The notes below the pieces were generated by a model, which did no database searches, had not been told where the DNA came from, and was given only the letters and a program-made list of their open reading frames with translations. Positions 22,190-31,225 of a stretch of 64,000 nucleotides of DNA are shown piece after piece. The DNA is from Phocoena phocoena (Eukaryota; Chordata; Mammalia; Artiodactyla; Phocoenidae). A program made the translations under genes and the position numbers. The DNA is taken from positions 57,816,299-57,880,298 of the forward strand of contig NC_089238.1 of NCBI RefSeq assembly GCF_963924675.1. The letters are read 5' to 3'. Position 1 is the stretch's first letter. Each line of letters begins with the position of its first letter.

Positions 22190-22860
22190 CAGAGCAAAGT
22201 CAGGTGACCAGAACCTGCACCCACAGGTGTGTGCCCCAAAGAAATGAACACGGGCTTCCGAATAAGCATTGTTCGCCGTGGCAAAGCGGAAACAACCAGA
22301 CATCCATCCGCTGATGGCAGCAAGCCAAAAAATAGTACTCCAGCCAAACAGTGGAGTATCACTAGGCCACAGAAAGGAATGAACACTGACACACCTAGCA
22401 CCTGGGAGAACGCTGACAGCATCACATGCTGAGTGAAGGAAGCCCGTCACAGAAGACCACATATTGTATGATTCCACACGTATGAACAGTCCAGAAGCAG
22501 CAAATTCACAGACACAGAGAGCACGTCAGTGGTTGCAGAGACTGGAGGAGGCAGGGACGGGGCATGACTACCGACGGCTACGGTGGTTCCTTTGGGGGTG
22601 ACGAAAATATTCTGGGACTGGATAGAGGTACCGGTTGTACAACATCGTGAATATACTAAATGCCGCTGAACGGTAGACTTTAAAATGACTGACTTTATGT
22701 TATGTGAATTATACCTCAATGTTTTTTTTTTGGCTGCGTCATGCAGCTCACAGGAACTTGGGCCACGGCAGTGGAAGTCTGGAATCCTAACCACTAGGCC
22801 ACCAGGGAACTCCCTATACCTCAGTTTACAAGTCTTCTAAAAATAAATTTTTCAAAAAGG
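22190..22860 (+). mobile_element. Old L1 3' UTR (L1M type), interrupted by a SINE
   Basis: Sense wording of mammalian L1M 3' ends: 'cattgttcgccgtggcaaa', 'atattgtatgattccacac', 'gtggttgcagagactggag', 'gttgtacaacatcgtgaat', 'aaatgccgctgaacggtag', ending 'gtgaattatacctcaatg'. It decays without coding capacity. Confidence 0.7.
22720..22814 (-). mobile_element. Short tRNA-Glu SINE
   Basis: Antisense copy. The T-rich tail is at 22720-22730 and the head ends at 22814. The L1 words 'tatacctcaatg' (left) and 'tatacctcagtt' (right) form the target-site duplication. Confidence 0.85.
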
Positions 22861-22873
22861 AAGACACTCTGGG

Positions 22874-23068
22874 GGCTTCCCTGGTGGCGCAGTGGTTGGG
22901 AGTCCGCCTGCCGATGCAGGGGACACGGGTTCGTGCCCCGGTCCGGGAGGATCCCACATGCCGCGGAGCAGCTGGGCCCGTGAGCCATGGCCGCTGAGCC
23001 TGCGCGTCCGGAGCCTGTGCTCCGCAACGGGAGAGGCCACAACAGTGAGAGGCCCGCGTACCGCAAAA
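22874..23068 (+). mobile_element. CHR-2-type SINE
   Basis: Sense copy close to consensus. A perfect 20-bp duplication lies at 22854-22873 and 23069-23088, one of the cleanest insertions in the window and therefore young. Confidence 0.95.
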
Positions 23069-23088
23069 AAAAAGGAAGACACTCTGGG

Positions 23089-23690
23089 AGAGAGGACAGA
23101 GATGCTTTACGGCCTGAGGCTGATGTTCAACCTCTGCACAGCGGGCACCCCCCAGTCCCTCCCAGGGTGAGGGCCGTCTGTGCTCAGCCAGGTGTGCTGG
23201 CCCCAGGAGGACAGGCAGTAGACTCAACTAGGAAGGAAGGGACCTGAGACCCCGGCTCTGCGTTTGCTGGAGACCCTCTCCCCCTTCCCACTTGCAGCAG
23301 GCCCATCCCCCAGGCCCCGGGACATTTCTGTCGCTTCTCCCCTGTCCTCCCTGGCGATGTGGCTCCACAGTGGAGATACAAAGGCGGCCAGTCTCCAGCC
23401 TGTCAGAGATGTCCTGAGGTCACCCTCTCTCCAGAGACTCACGGACACCCGCAAACACGCCTGACACCAGGGAGGTGACAGCCGTCGGCAGGCTCATCCG
23501 AATATAGGCGTCCACACAGTCCTCCTGCCAGATGGGAGAACTAGCCCCGTTGGAAAAACCCACCCACACGGAAGCGACGAGGTTGGGGTGCCGGTGGGGG
23601 GCTGCAGGGCTCGGACTGACCCGGGGCTCCCCAGGGAGCGGTCGGGACCACCTATGCCAGACGCGCCAGGAGCTGCTAACACACACCCAC
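23089..23690. other. Intergenic, no gene recognised
   Basis: GC-rich unique DNA. The short frames on both strands have no recognisable domain. Confidence 0.45.
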
Positions 23691-23694
23691 CCCA

Positions 23695-24245
23695 TCGTGG
23701 GTGGAACAGTGACCCCCCTAAAATTCACCTCCACCTGGAAACACGGATGTGACCGGATTTGGAAATAGGGTCCTTGTAGATATAGTTCGCTAAGTTTCGG
23801 TGGGGTGTGAACTGAGATTAGGGCGGCCCTATATCCAAGGAGTAGTGTCCTTATGGGTCCTTGTAGACATAATTCGCTAAGTTTAGGTGGGGTGTGAACT
23901 GAGATTAGGGCGGCCCTATATCCAAGGAGTAGCGTCCCTATGGGTCCTTGTAGATATAATTCGCTAAGTTTAGGTGGGGTGTGAACTGAGATTAGGGCGG
24001 CCCTATATCCAAGGAGTAGCGTCCTTATATTTGAGGTGCACACAGAGGGGAGGCCGCGTGAAGATGGAGTAGAGACTGGAGGGATGAGGCCACAAGCCAG
24101 GGACGCCTGGAGCCCCCAGGAGCTGGAAGAGGCAGGAGGGACCCTTCCTCGGAGCCTCCGGAGGGCGCCCAGCCCTGCGACCCCTTGATTTCAGACTCCT
24201 GGCCTCCAGGCCTGGAGGGAATGGATTTCTGTTGTCTGAGCCCCC
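23695..24245 (+). mobile_element. MLT1-type LTR with internal triplication
   Basis: Sense MaLR/MLT1 order: 'aacagtgacccccctaaaat', 'atttggaaatagggtcctt', 'gctaagtttaggtgggg', 'tatccaaggagtagcgtcc', 'tgaagatggagtagag', 'gatttcagactcctggcct', 'gatttctgttgtctgagcc'. The middle is expanded by the 87-bp repeat at 23768-24028. Confidence 0.65.
23768..24028 (+). repeat. 87-bp tandem repeat, three copies
   Basis: Units start at 23768, 23855 and 23942, each with gggtccttgtaga. Copies 2 and 3 differ at about three positions and copy 1 is slightly more different. Because 87 is a multiple of three, a minus-strand frame runs through as a 29-residue repeat; this is a by-product, not a protein. Confidence 0.95.
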
Positions 24246-24279
24246 GGCTCCTGGTCATCTGAGCCCCAGGACACCGAGG

Positions 24280-24800
24280 CAGCACCGCCCACGCCCGCTC
24301 CTGGCCTGGTGGGTGCGTGGTCTCAGGGCCTGTGTCCCCCGCAGGCCTCCAGGCTGATGCTGAGGGCTGCTGCAGCCTCTCACGGCCCCACGGGAGCAGC
24401 AGCCGCTGCGCCCCTCTCCCCGGGGCCACGACCGGCGCCCACGTGGCTTCACCGCGTGGTGACTCACGGAGCTGCTGCCTCTGAGAAACACAGCCTCTCC
24501 CTTTTGGTGCCACGGAGGCAGCCGTGTCCCCGCAGCCGTGACGACCGCTCAGAGCTTGGGGACGCGGAGGGCAGGCCACTCCCGAGAGCACCGCACAGGT
24601 GAGCAAGGGTACCTGTCGCTGCACGGCGCCCTCCAACCCAGGTGAAGCGGCAGCCGAGGGGGAGCTGAATGCGCAAACAGAGCCACAGGCTGGGAGCCCG
24701 GTGGCCGTGGAGGGAAGGCGGTGGCCACACCCGATCTCACTAACCTCCTGCTGGAGCTGGAAGGGCCAACTCTCTCCTCCAGCGCCGGGTCCTCGAAGCA
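24280..24800. other. CpG-rich patch
   Basis: GC-rich sequence with frequent CpG (for example 'cacgaccggcgcccacgtgg'). No exon recognised; overlapping frames of up to 203 codons occur on both strands. Confidence 0.35.
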
Positions 24801-25319
24801 GCGGGGAGGCCGGCGATGCCCGCTGCAGTTCGGCTGCCTGGAGGGTCCCTGGAGGGTCTTATTCTCTGAGCCGGAGCCCACAGCTCCGCCTGGCCTGGCC
24901 AGGGAAAAGGCTCAGAGTTCCCTGACCTTCCGAACCCTTTGAGAGGAAGCTGCCTGAAGGAGGTGGGGATTCTCCCCAGATAAGGGGCACCTGGGCCGGA
25001 CAAACCAGGACAGACCAGGATGGAGCGGTGGGCGTGACCTGATGGGCTCCTCCTTCTCAGGGGCCAATCCCCAGCCTCAGAGCGGGGTTTGACTTCCTGT
25101 CACCGCGGAGCTCTGGCTGGAGAAAGCTGGGTCGCTCGGCAGCTGCGGGCAGTTTCAGCGCCGGGTTGTAAATTAGGAAACAGCAGAGAGATTCCTCCTT
25201 TTGTGGAACTCTGCATTCGGGTGCTAACTCCAGAGACAAAGCTAGGAACATACCTGGACAAGAGCACTGGGCTCTGGGGTGAAAAGGTGGGGGTGACTCA
25301 GTGGGATTACAATGCGGTC
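24801..25319. other. Intergenic, no gene recognised
   Basis: Unique-looking DNA before a SINE cluster. Confidence 0.45.
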
Positions 25320-25600
25320 TGGGGACTTCCCTGGTGGTGTAGTGGTTGAGAGTTCGCCTGCCGATGCAGGGGACACAGGTTCGAGCCCTGGTCCGGGAAG
25401 ATCCCACATGCGGCGGAGCAAGTATGCCCGCGAGCCACAACAACTGAGCCCATGCGCCTAGAACCCGTGCTCCACAGCAAGAGAAGCCACCGCAGTGAGA
25501 AGCCCGCACACCGCGACGAAGAGTAGCCCCCGCTCGCCGCAACTAGAGAAAGCCCACGCGCAGCAACAAAGACCCAATGCAGCCAAAAAATAGTTATATA
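25320..25600 (+). mobile_element. Long CHR-type SINE, internally shortened
   Basis: Sense head 'gggacttccctggtggtgta' and body up to 'gacccaatgcagcc', with a TA/TG-rich tail. One body module is missing compared with 3368-3731. Confidence 0.9.
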
Positions 25601-25614
25601 TGTGTGTATATATA

Positions 25615-25829
25615 TATATTTTTTTTTTTTTTATTTTTTCGGTACGCAGGCCCCTCACTGTTGCGGCCTTCCCCGCTGCGGAGCACAGGCTCCAGACGCG
25701 CAGGCTCAGGGGCCATGGCTCATGGGCCCAGCCGCTCTTAGGCATGTGGGATCTTCCCGGACCGGGGCACGAACCCGCGTCCCCGGCATCGGCAGGCGGA
25801 CCCTCAACCACTGTGCCACCAGGGAAGCC
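25615..25829 (-). mobile_element. CHR-2-type SINE
   Basis: Antisense copy: poly-T tail at about 25617-25640, 'cggtacgcaggcccctcac', head ending at 25829. It inserted in or next to the tail of the preceding SINE; the TA-rich flanks obscure the duplication. Confidence 0.92.
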
Positions 25830-25867
25830 CAACATATATATTTAGAAAAAAAAAAGAACTCAGTCTG

Positions 25868-25951
25868 GATGTAGGGGGCGTGGGTTCAATCCCTGGTCGG
25901 GGAAGTAAGATCCCACATGCCACGAGGTGTGGCGAAAAAAAAAAAAAAAAG
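25868..25951 (+). mobile_element. Short tRNA-Glu SINE, 5'-truncated
   Basis: Only the part from the B-box side is present: 'gtgggttcaatccctggtc', 'aagatcccacatgccac', then a 17-base poly-A tail. Confidence 0.8.
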
Positions 25952-26369
25952 TCAAATGGAAAGGCCTTGCTGAGCATGTGACCTGTGACCGACCCTCGTG
26001 GTAGCAGGTGAGGGAGGTCTGGGGCCGAGTGAAGCCCCCAGCTGAGTCCGCTCTTCCAGCCCCTGCTGGGGGCTCCCAGGCTGGGCAGCAGGCTGGCCTG
26101 GTTTACCAGGGGCTCTACTGAGTGCAGCGGGAAGCAGCACGCTATGTGCCCTGGTCCTAAGAGCAGAGCACGGAACGGTGCTCTCAGCTGTGAGGTCCGG
26201 CAGCCTCTGGCTGTTTCTGTCTGGGTCTGTGGTTCTGAATGAATGCTTATTAACGTAAGCGATGCCAATCCAGAAATGGAAGCTGCTGGAATCTCATGGG
26301 GTGCAGGGTCAGCACTGCAAAACCCAGCAGGTGTCCTCAGGCATCGACACCTGTCAGCCACGTTTATCT
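25952..26369. other. Intergenic, no gene recognised
   Basis: Unique DNA with no recognisable element. Confidence 0.4.
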
Positions 26370-26490
26370 GACTCAGTCGATCCTCACAGCGGCCCTGGGA
26401 GTTGGCCCTTGTGTTGGGGACACGTGGAGGCTGAGAGGCTGCCATCTCAGCCAGGAGGCCGTGGTAGCCCAGATCCAGGCCCCCCAGCCT
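26370..26490 (-). mobile_element. MIR fragment, weak
   Basis: 'gatcctcacagcggccctg' and 'ggaggctgagaggctgcc' follow the antisense MIR core at low similarity. Confidence 0.35.
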
Positions 26491-26877
26491 TCTCGCCCTC
26501 ACTGTCCGGGGCAGTTACCCTGCAGGGTGAGGGTGAGGGGCAGAGGTGGGAGGTCCCACCGGTCTGTCTGCTTCACCCCTGGCTCCCTGTTAACTGTGGT
26601 TTGCAGGGAGGCTCGTTTCCTCCGCAGTGTAAAGACTCTGGTCTAGATGGGGTAGTTGTCAAGTTTCCCGAGATTCCAGCTTCACCCCTTCCCCATCACC
26701 CACGCATACTACCATCCGGGTCGAGTTTGCGGGTGGGCCCCGCTGTCCCACCAGTGGACATGTTACCAGACACCAGGGACTTCTACATGGACCCAGATTG
26801 GAGATCTTCACATCGGGAGACAGGGAGAGTCCTACGTGGGCAGAGAGTCCCACGGAATCTCTAGTGGGTTAGATGGT
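26491..26877. other. Intergenic, no gene recognised
   Basis: Nothing recognised; chance frames only. Confidence 0.45.
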
Positions 26878-27262
26878 GACACCCTCCCCCGCCAATTCAT
26901 GTCCACCCAGACCCTCAGGATGGGACCCTATTTGGAAATAGGGACATCGCAGATGTAATTAAGGCAAGGATCTCAAGATGAGCTCATCCTGGATTAGGAT
27001 GGGCCCTAAATCCCTGAGAGTGTCCTTGTAAGAGAATGGAAAACGCACACAGACTCAGAGACACACGGAGAGGCCATGTGAGGACAGACGCCTCCATGAA
27101 GAGGCAGGAAGGACCCTCTCCCATCAACCCAGGAGGGATCACAGCCCTGCCCACACCTTGATTGTAAACTTCAGGGCTCTGCACTGCAAGGGGATAGCTT
27201 CCTGTTGTTTAAGCCCCTGGGTTGTGTTAAGTTGTGACAGCAGCCCAGGGACACTGGTACAA
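26878..27262 (+). mobile_element. MLT1-type LTR
   Basis: Near-complete sense copy: 'ccaattcatgtccaccca', 'gaccctatttggaaatagg', 'cgcagatgtaattaagg', 'gagagtgtccttgtaag', 'gaggccatgtgaggacag', 'gcttcctgttgtttaagcc', 'gtgacagcagccc'. Confidence 0.75.
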
Positions 27263-27399
27263 AGAGCTGCTTGCCATGCATCTCCATGAAGTGTCCCCAG
27301 TTCGGACTTTCTGGGATGGGGTCACACGGGGGTGGCACACGGTCCAGGATTCTCTCACCCAACGTGAGGTTCGTGGACCTTCTCCACGTGGCCGAGGCC

Positions 27400-27690
27400 G
27401 GGCATGGCTGGGCCATCATCCTCATCACAGTTTATTACCCAACCTGTGACCTCACCACAGTCTCTCCCTTGATGGTTCACGAGGTCCCAGGCAGTTCCCA
27501 GATAGGGCTGTGGTGAATGGAACATTCTGAGACTGGCCCTGGGCCTTGCACACATCTTGAAAGTGTGTGCTGGGTGCACACCCAGAAGCGAATTAGTGAG
27601 TCATGGATTCTAGTGAAAGCTGCCTTACCGTTTCCAAAAGGGTTGAATTCACTTATACCCGCTCCCAGGGAGATTTGTCTGAATGGAATT
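27400..27690. mobile_element. Old L1-derived fragment
   Basis: 'gctgggtgcacacccagaag' and 'ttaccgtttccaaaagggt' resemble decayed L1 sequence found across mammals. Boundaries and orientation not determined. Confidence 0.35.
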
Positions 27691-27956
27691 TGTGCCGCTT
27701 GCAGAGTCCTGAAAAATGTGTACAGAGCTGGACTAAACTGGTCCAGATCATCGAGATCAAGATGTTTAGTTCCTTTTGGCAGAATTAATGATTCCCCGCT
27801 GCGCCCTGGCCTGCGGGCCTCTGGTGCCGTCAGGACATCGGCAGAAACACGCTGTCGCGGGCCAGGTCTCCAGTGGGGTCCCCAGCACCTCACGTTTGAC
27901 GAGAGATGCAGATTTCCCTTTGGAAGGAGCCAAAGAGAGAAGCAGGCATGGACAGG

Positions 27957-28019
27957 CAAGCGGAGGCTACTCTTCGTTGCGGGCTTCTCATTGCCGGGGC
28001 TTCTCTTGTTGTGGAGCTC
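27957..28019 (-). mobile_element. Internal fragment of a long CHR-type SINE
   Basis: 'ggaggctactcttcgttgcg' and 'ggcttctcttgttgtggagc' match the body of the antisense long SINEs at 4401 and 5011. Head and tail are missing. Confidence 0.7.
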
Positions 28020-28349
28020 CAGAAATGGGCAGAGATGCAGGACACCGTGACTCTCGGGCGGAGACGGGCCGTGACCCGGGGTACCAGCCCCCGCGTCCCC
28101 TAGGTTTCCTCCAGTGCACGACGGCACGGGGAGGAACGTACAGGTGGAAGAGACCCCTCCCCCGCCCGGCTCGGCCCCTCTTGGGTGGCCTCCCAGGAGC
28201 ATCTCTGAGGCAGGCGTACTGGGGTGTCCCGTGTCCTGCTGACCTGCACGGGGTCACGGCCGAGACCCCAGCCGACCCCATGGGAGCTCAGGGGCGGGGA
28301 GGCCCCGGGCTTGTCCTGAAACCGAGTGGGGCCCTGAGGGAATCCGGGC
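28020..28349. other. GC-rich intergenic DNA
   Basis: No gene or repeat recognised. Confidence 0.4.
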
Positions 28350-28758
28350 ATGGAGGCCCTTTTGGCCCCGTTTCTTGTAGGCAAGACTCCAGCCTCCACG
28401 ACCTTCCCTGAGTTCCAAAGGGCAGATTTGAACAGTTGGCTAATCAAGGGAGGAGAAGCCACGAAACCACCTGGGGCGAGATCACAGGGACCAGAGAAGC
28501 CCATCAAGGTGAGACCGACCACCTGAGAGCCTGCACACCCCCTCACCTTGTCGGCACCCCACTCTGAACGCTTCTTAGAAACCCTCATCACATCCTCCCA
28601 GGTTGGGACGCATAGCTTTTCGAGGCAGGAGTCTGCTGCGTCCCCCTTTGCCTGGCAAAGCAACAAAGCCATCCCCTTCTACTCCACCCAAAGCTCTGCC
28701 CCTGAGATTTGATTTGGCACCCGTGTACAGAGACGCTGAGCTTTCGCTTACAGTCCCA
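28350..28758 (+). mobile_element. Solo ERV LTR
   Basis: Shares 'ttccctgagttccaaagggc' and 'gaacagttggctaatcaag' with the LTR at 19881 (5' half). It then has the LTR R/U5 pattern 'ttgcctggcaaagcaac' and 'gagatttgatttggcaccc'. The usual AATAAA has mutated (caacaaag). No internal viral genes. Confidence 0.55.
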
Positions 28759-29369
28759 AACCGGGGACACCCGGGGACGTGTCCAGTTGTCACTGGATGC
28801 TGGCCGCCCGCAGAGACAGGGTTAGCTCTGGGGGAGGAGGGCCCGTCCGGCCAAGGGCAACTCGGGGAGGCCCAGCTGAGAGTGGTCAGCGGCCACCCTG
28901 GCAGGGTGGGCCCCATGCCCACAGCGTCCATCCCAGCTGCCTGACCCAGGCAGGCAGGCAGGCATCTGCCGTCAGGGGCCTCCAGCTGGGCAAGCCGTGA
29001 GGAGCGCCATCTGGGGGAGGGGTGCCTCTGGCAGCCTCTCCCCCACTCCTCCGCCTCTTTCTCAGGCCCCGGCCAGAGAAGTAGCGGCTCCAGACCTCAC
29101 GCTGCGCTCAGCCACGACCCGAGGAAGAAAACTGCCTCTTCCTGGCACTTTCCCCAGAAGGCCCAGCACGTTTCCCTCAGGCCTCGGGCCTCTCTGAGCC
29201 ACTGGCTGCTCCTGGAACACGTGCTGGACGGGCGTGTGTTTGCCCATAGGCCCACCTGTCCCTGGAGCGGTGGTGGGCTCAGGGTCCCCGGAGGGGAGGA
29301 GCGCAGACATGGGTGTGCCTTGGGGGCGGGGAGAGTGAGGCCGTTTCCCTTAACTCTCTCCACCTCCTA
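28759..29369. other. Intergenic, no gene recognised
   Basis: GC-rich unique DNA. Confidence 0.4.
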
Positions 29370-29460
29370 CACCCACCTCACAGGTGGGAAAACAGAGGCT
29401 TCGGCGGGGGAGGAGGTTGCTCAAACTCTCATAGCTGGGGAGCGTTGGGCCGGGACTCTT
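29370..29460 (-). mobile_element. MIR SINE, antisense
   Basis: 'cacaggtgggaaaacagagg' followed by 'ctctcatagctgg' matches the reverse complement of the MIR core. Confidence 0.55.
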
Positions 29461-30109
29461 CACGGAACACGGCACGCTCACGTCCGGGAGGACTCAGGGC
29501 AGCTCGTCCCCCTTCTCTGGCTTCCATCTGAGTGTCTCTGGGAGTCCCCAGCAGCCCATATGTTCTCAGAGGTGAGCGAGGGAAAAGCCAAAAGGCAACT
29601 CACGACATTCCAATAAACCTCCTGGGATCTGAGAGAGGTCCCAGGATCCCAGCGCCCAGAGAGGGAGGGGGGTGAGGGGTCAAGAGACGTCAGCAGGTGA
29701 GCTGCTCCACGAGGAAGCAGCACATGCGAAGGCCCTGGGAGTGTCCCAGCCGTTGAGAGGCGGCCCGTCATGGCGGGCGCAGAGGGAGGGCGTGGGTGGG
29801 TCAACAAAGTTGGAAGAGCAGCCAGCGGCAGACGTGCGAGGTCCTATGGAGGTGGGTCTTTGTCTCAAATGCAGTAGGTGTTGCATTATGTCTGTCAGAT
29901 GGGTGGGGTCCTGGGGTCTGCTGGGCACATCAAAAATGCACATCAAGATCCAGGCAGCCAAGCGTCCAGCGCACATTTTAAAACACGTGTAGAAAAGCGT
30001 GTGACTCTTTCACGCGCAGCCGGGTCAATTTCCACCCGACTAGATCTAAGTACAGAACAGCGCCGGCGTCCCAGAGAGCCCGCTGATTTTTTAAAAAGCT
30101 AATTTAAAA
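29461..30109. other. Intergenic, possibly an old repeat
   Basis: The 29690-29890 part has the style of a mammalian-wide old repeat (gaagcagcacatgcgaag) but I cannot name it. No gene. Confidence 0.35.
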
Positions 30110-30119
30110 GTAATGTTTC

Positions 30120-30178
30120 TAAAAAAAAATAAAAATAAATAAAAATTTAAAAATAAATATATTAAAAAATTAAAGTAT
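30120..30178 (+). repeat. A-rich low-complexity tract
   Basis: Imperfect (AAAAT)n sequence; probably the tail of a decayed retroelement. Confidence 0.8.
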
Positions 30179-30625
30179 TGTTTCTGTGAATGTGTAAATC
30201 ACCCATGGGATTCAAAATTCAAAAGGTATAAAGGGTACAAGATGAAAATATGTTTCCTGCCCCTTCGCTGGGTACTCCAATTCCCACCCTGGAGACAGCT
30301 GGGGTTACCGACTTCTGCAGAACCCTTCCATACTCAGAAAAATACACTTGTATCGTCTTTTTCCCCCTTTTTTGTAAAAATCGTAGCGTACCACGTCCAC
30401 CATTCCACACCCTGCTTAGTGGTACATGCTGTTTATAAGGCGAGTCGTCCGTCTTTGTCTTCCTTTTTTTGGGGTAACGGCTTTATGGAGACATAATTCA
30501 CAATACTGAACAATTCACCCATGTAAAGCATACAGTCCAACGGGTTCTAGTACATCAGCCAGCGTTGCGCAGCCAGCACCACAGAACCTTCTCATCACCT
30601 CGTCGGTCTTCACGGCTGCCTTGGA
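30179..30625. mobile_element. Old L1-type fragment
   Basis: 'tatggagacataattcaca', 'caattcacccatgtaaag' and 'gcagccagcaccacagaac' match a common antisense-L1 wording. The 5' part is less certain. Confidence 0.5.
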
Positions 30626-31087
30626 CTCCATTGTGGGCAGTGGAGCCAGTTTCTTTAAGCAGCTTCCTATTGCTATGCCGATGTTCCTAAGAGATCAGAC
30701 GGCCTTAACGCCTGTTTCCTGCTTCCCCACGGTGGGCACGTCTGACTTCGACCCTGTACACACGTCTTCCTGGGAATCTGCATGCACCGGGCTTATCGGG
30801 TGAGGTTCTGTCTCCCCGACGGGACAGGCAGCTCCCATAACCCGGGGGCTCGTGGGGAGCAGAGGAGGGCAAGGCCAGGCTCTCCTGTCCACAGCCCGTG
30901 AAGGGTTCGGGCAGCAGGCAGCAGGAGGTGGCCGGGGTGGGGGGCGGCATGCCAGGCACGACAGGAGAAAACACCCCCGACTTCACGTAGAGGGGGCTGA
31001 ACTTCACCGAACCGCCAGCCTGGAGAAGAGCCCAGCCCAGCGCCCCTGCCCCGAAGACCAGAGGACACTGCCTGGCTCCCTGTGACG
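30626..31087. other. Intergenic, no gene recognised
   Basis: Unique DNA next to the dispersed repeat. Confidence 0.4.
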
Positions 31088-31225
31088 AGGCCGGACTCGG
31101 ACCCACGAAGGACCCACTCTTCCCCCCGACCCAGGGAACACAACGCCCATAACCAGGCTCTGGTGACCTTCCCTCTCCGCCCAGACCCCCGAACTCAGCC
31201 CCTCGGCCGGAGGCGACAGCCCCTT
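31088..31225 (+). repeat. Unassigned dispersed repeat, copy 1
   Basis: Closely resembles 60366-60530. The best block is 'ataaccaggctctggtgacc' onward, followed by 'cccagacccccgaac' and 'cagcccctcggcc'. Not a repeat family I recognise. Confidence 0.65.

Noticed and set aside
22874..22950. tRNA-like A and B boxes as a tRNA gene
   Set aside because: They belong to tRNA-Glu-derived SINEs; no cloverleaf, anticodon arm or terminator of a functional tRNA is present.
23420..24043. 207-codon minus frame with a 29-residue repeated peptide
   Set aside because: By-product of the 87-bp tandem repeat in an MLT1 LTR; 87 is divisible by three so the frame stays open.
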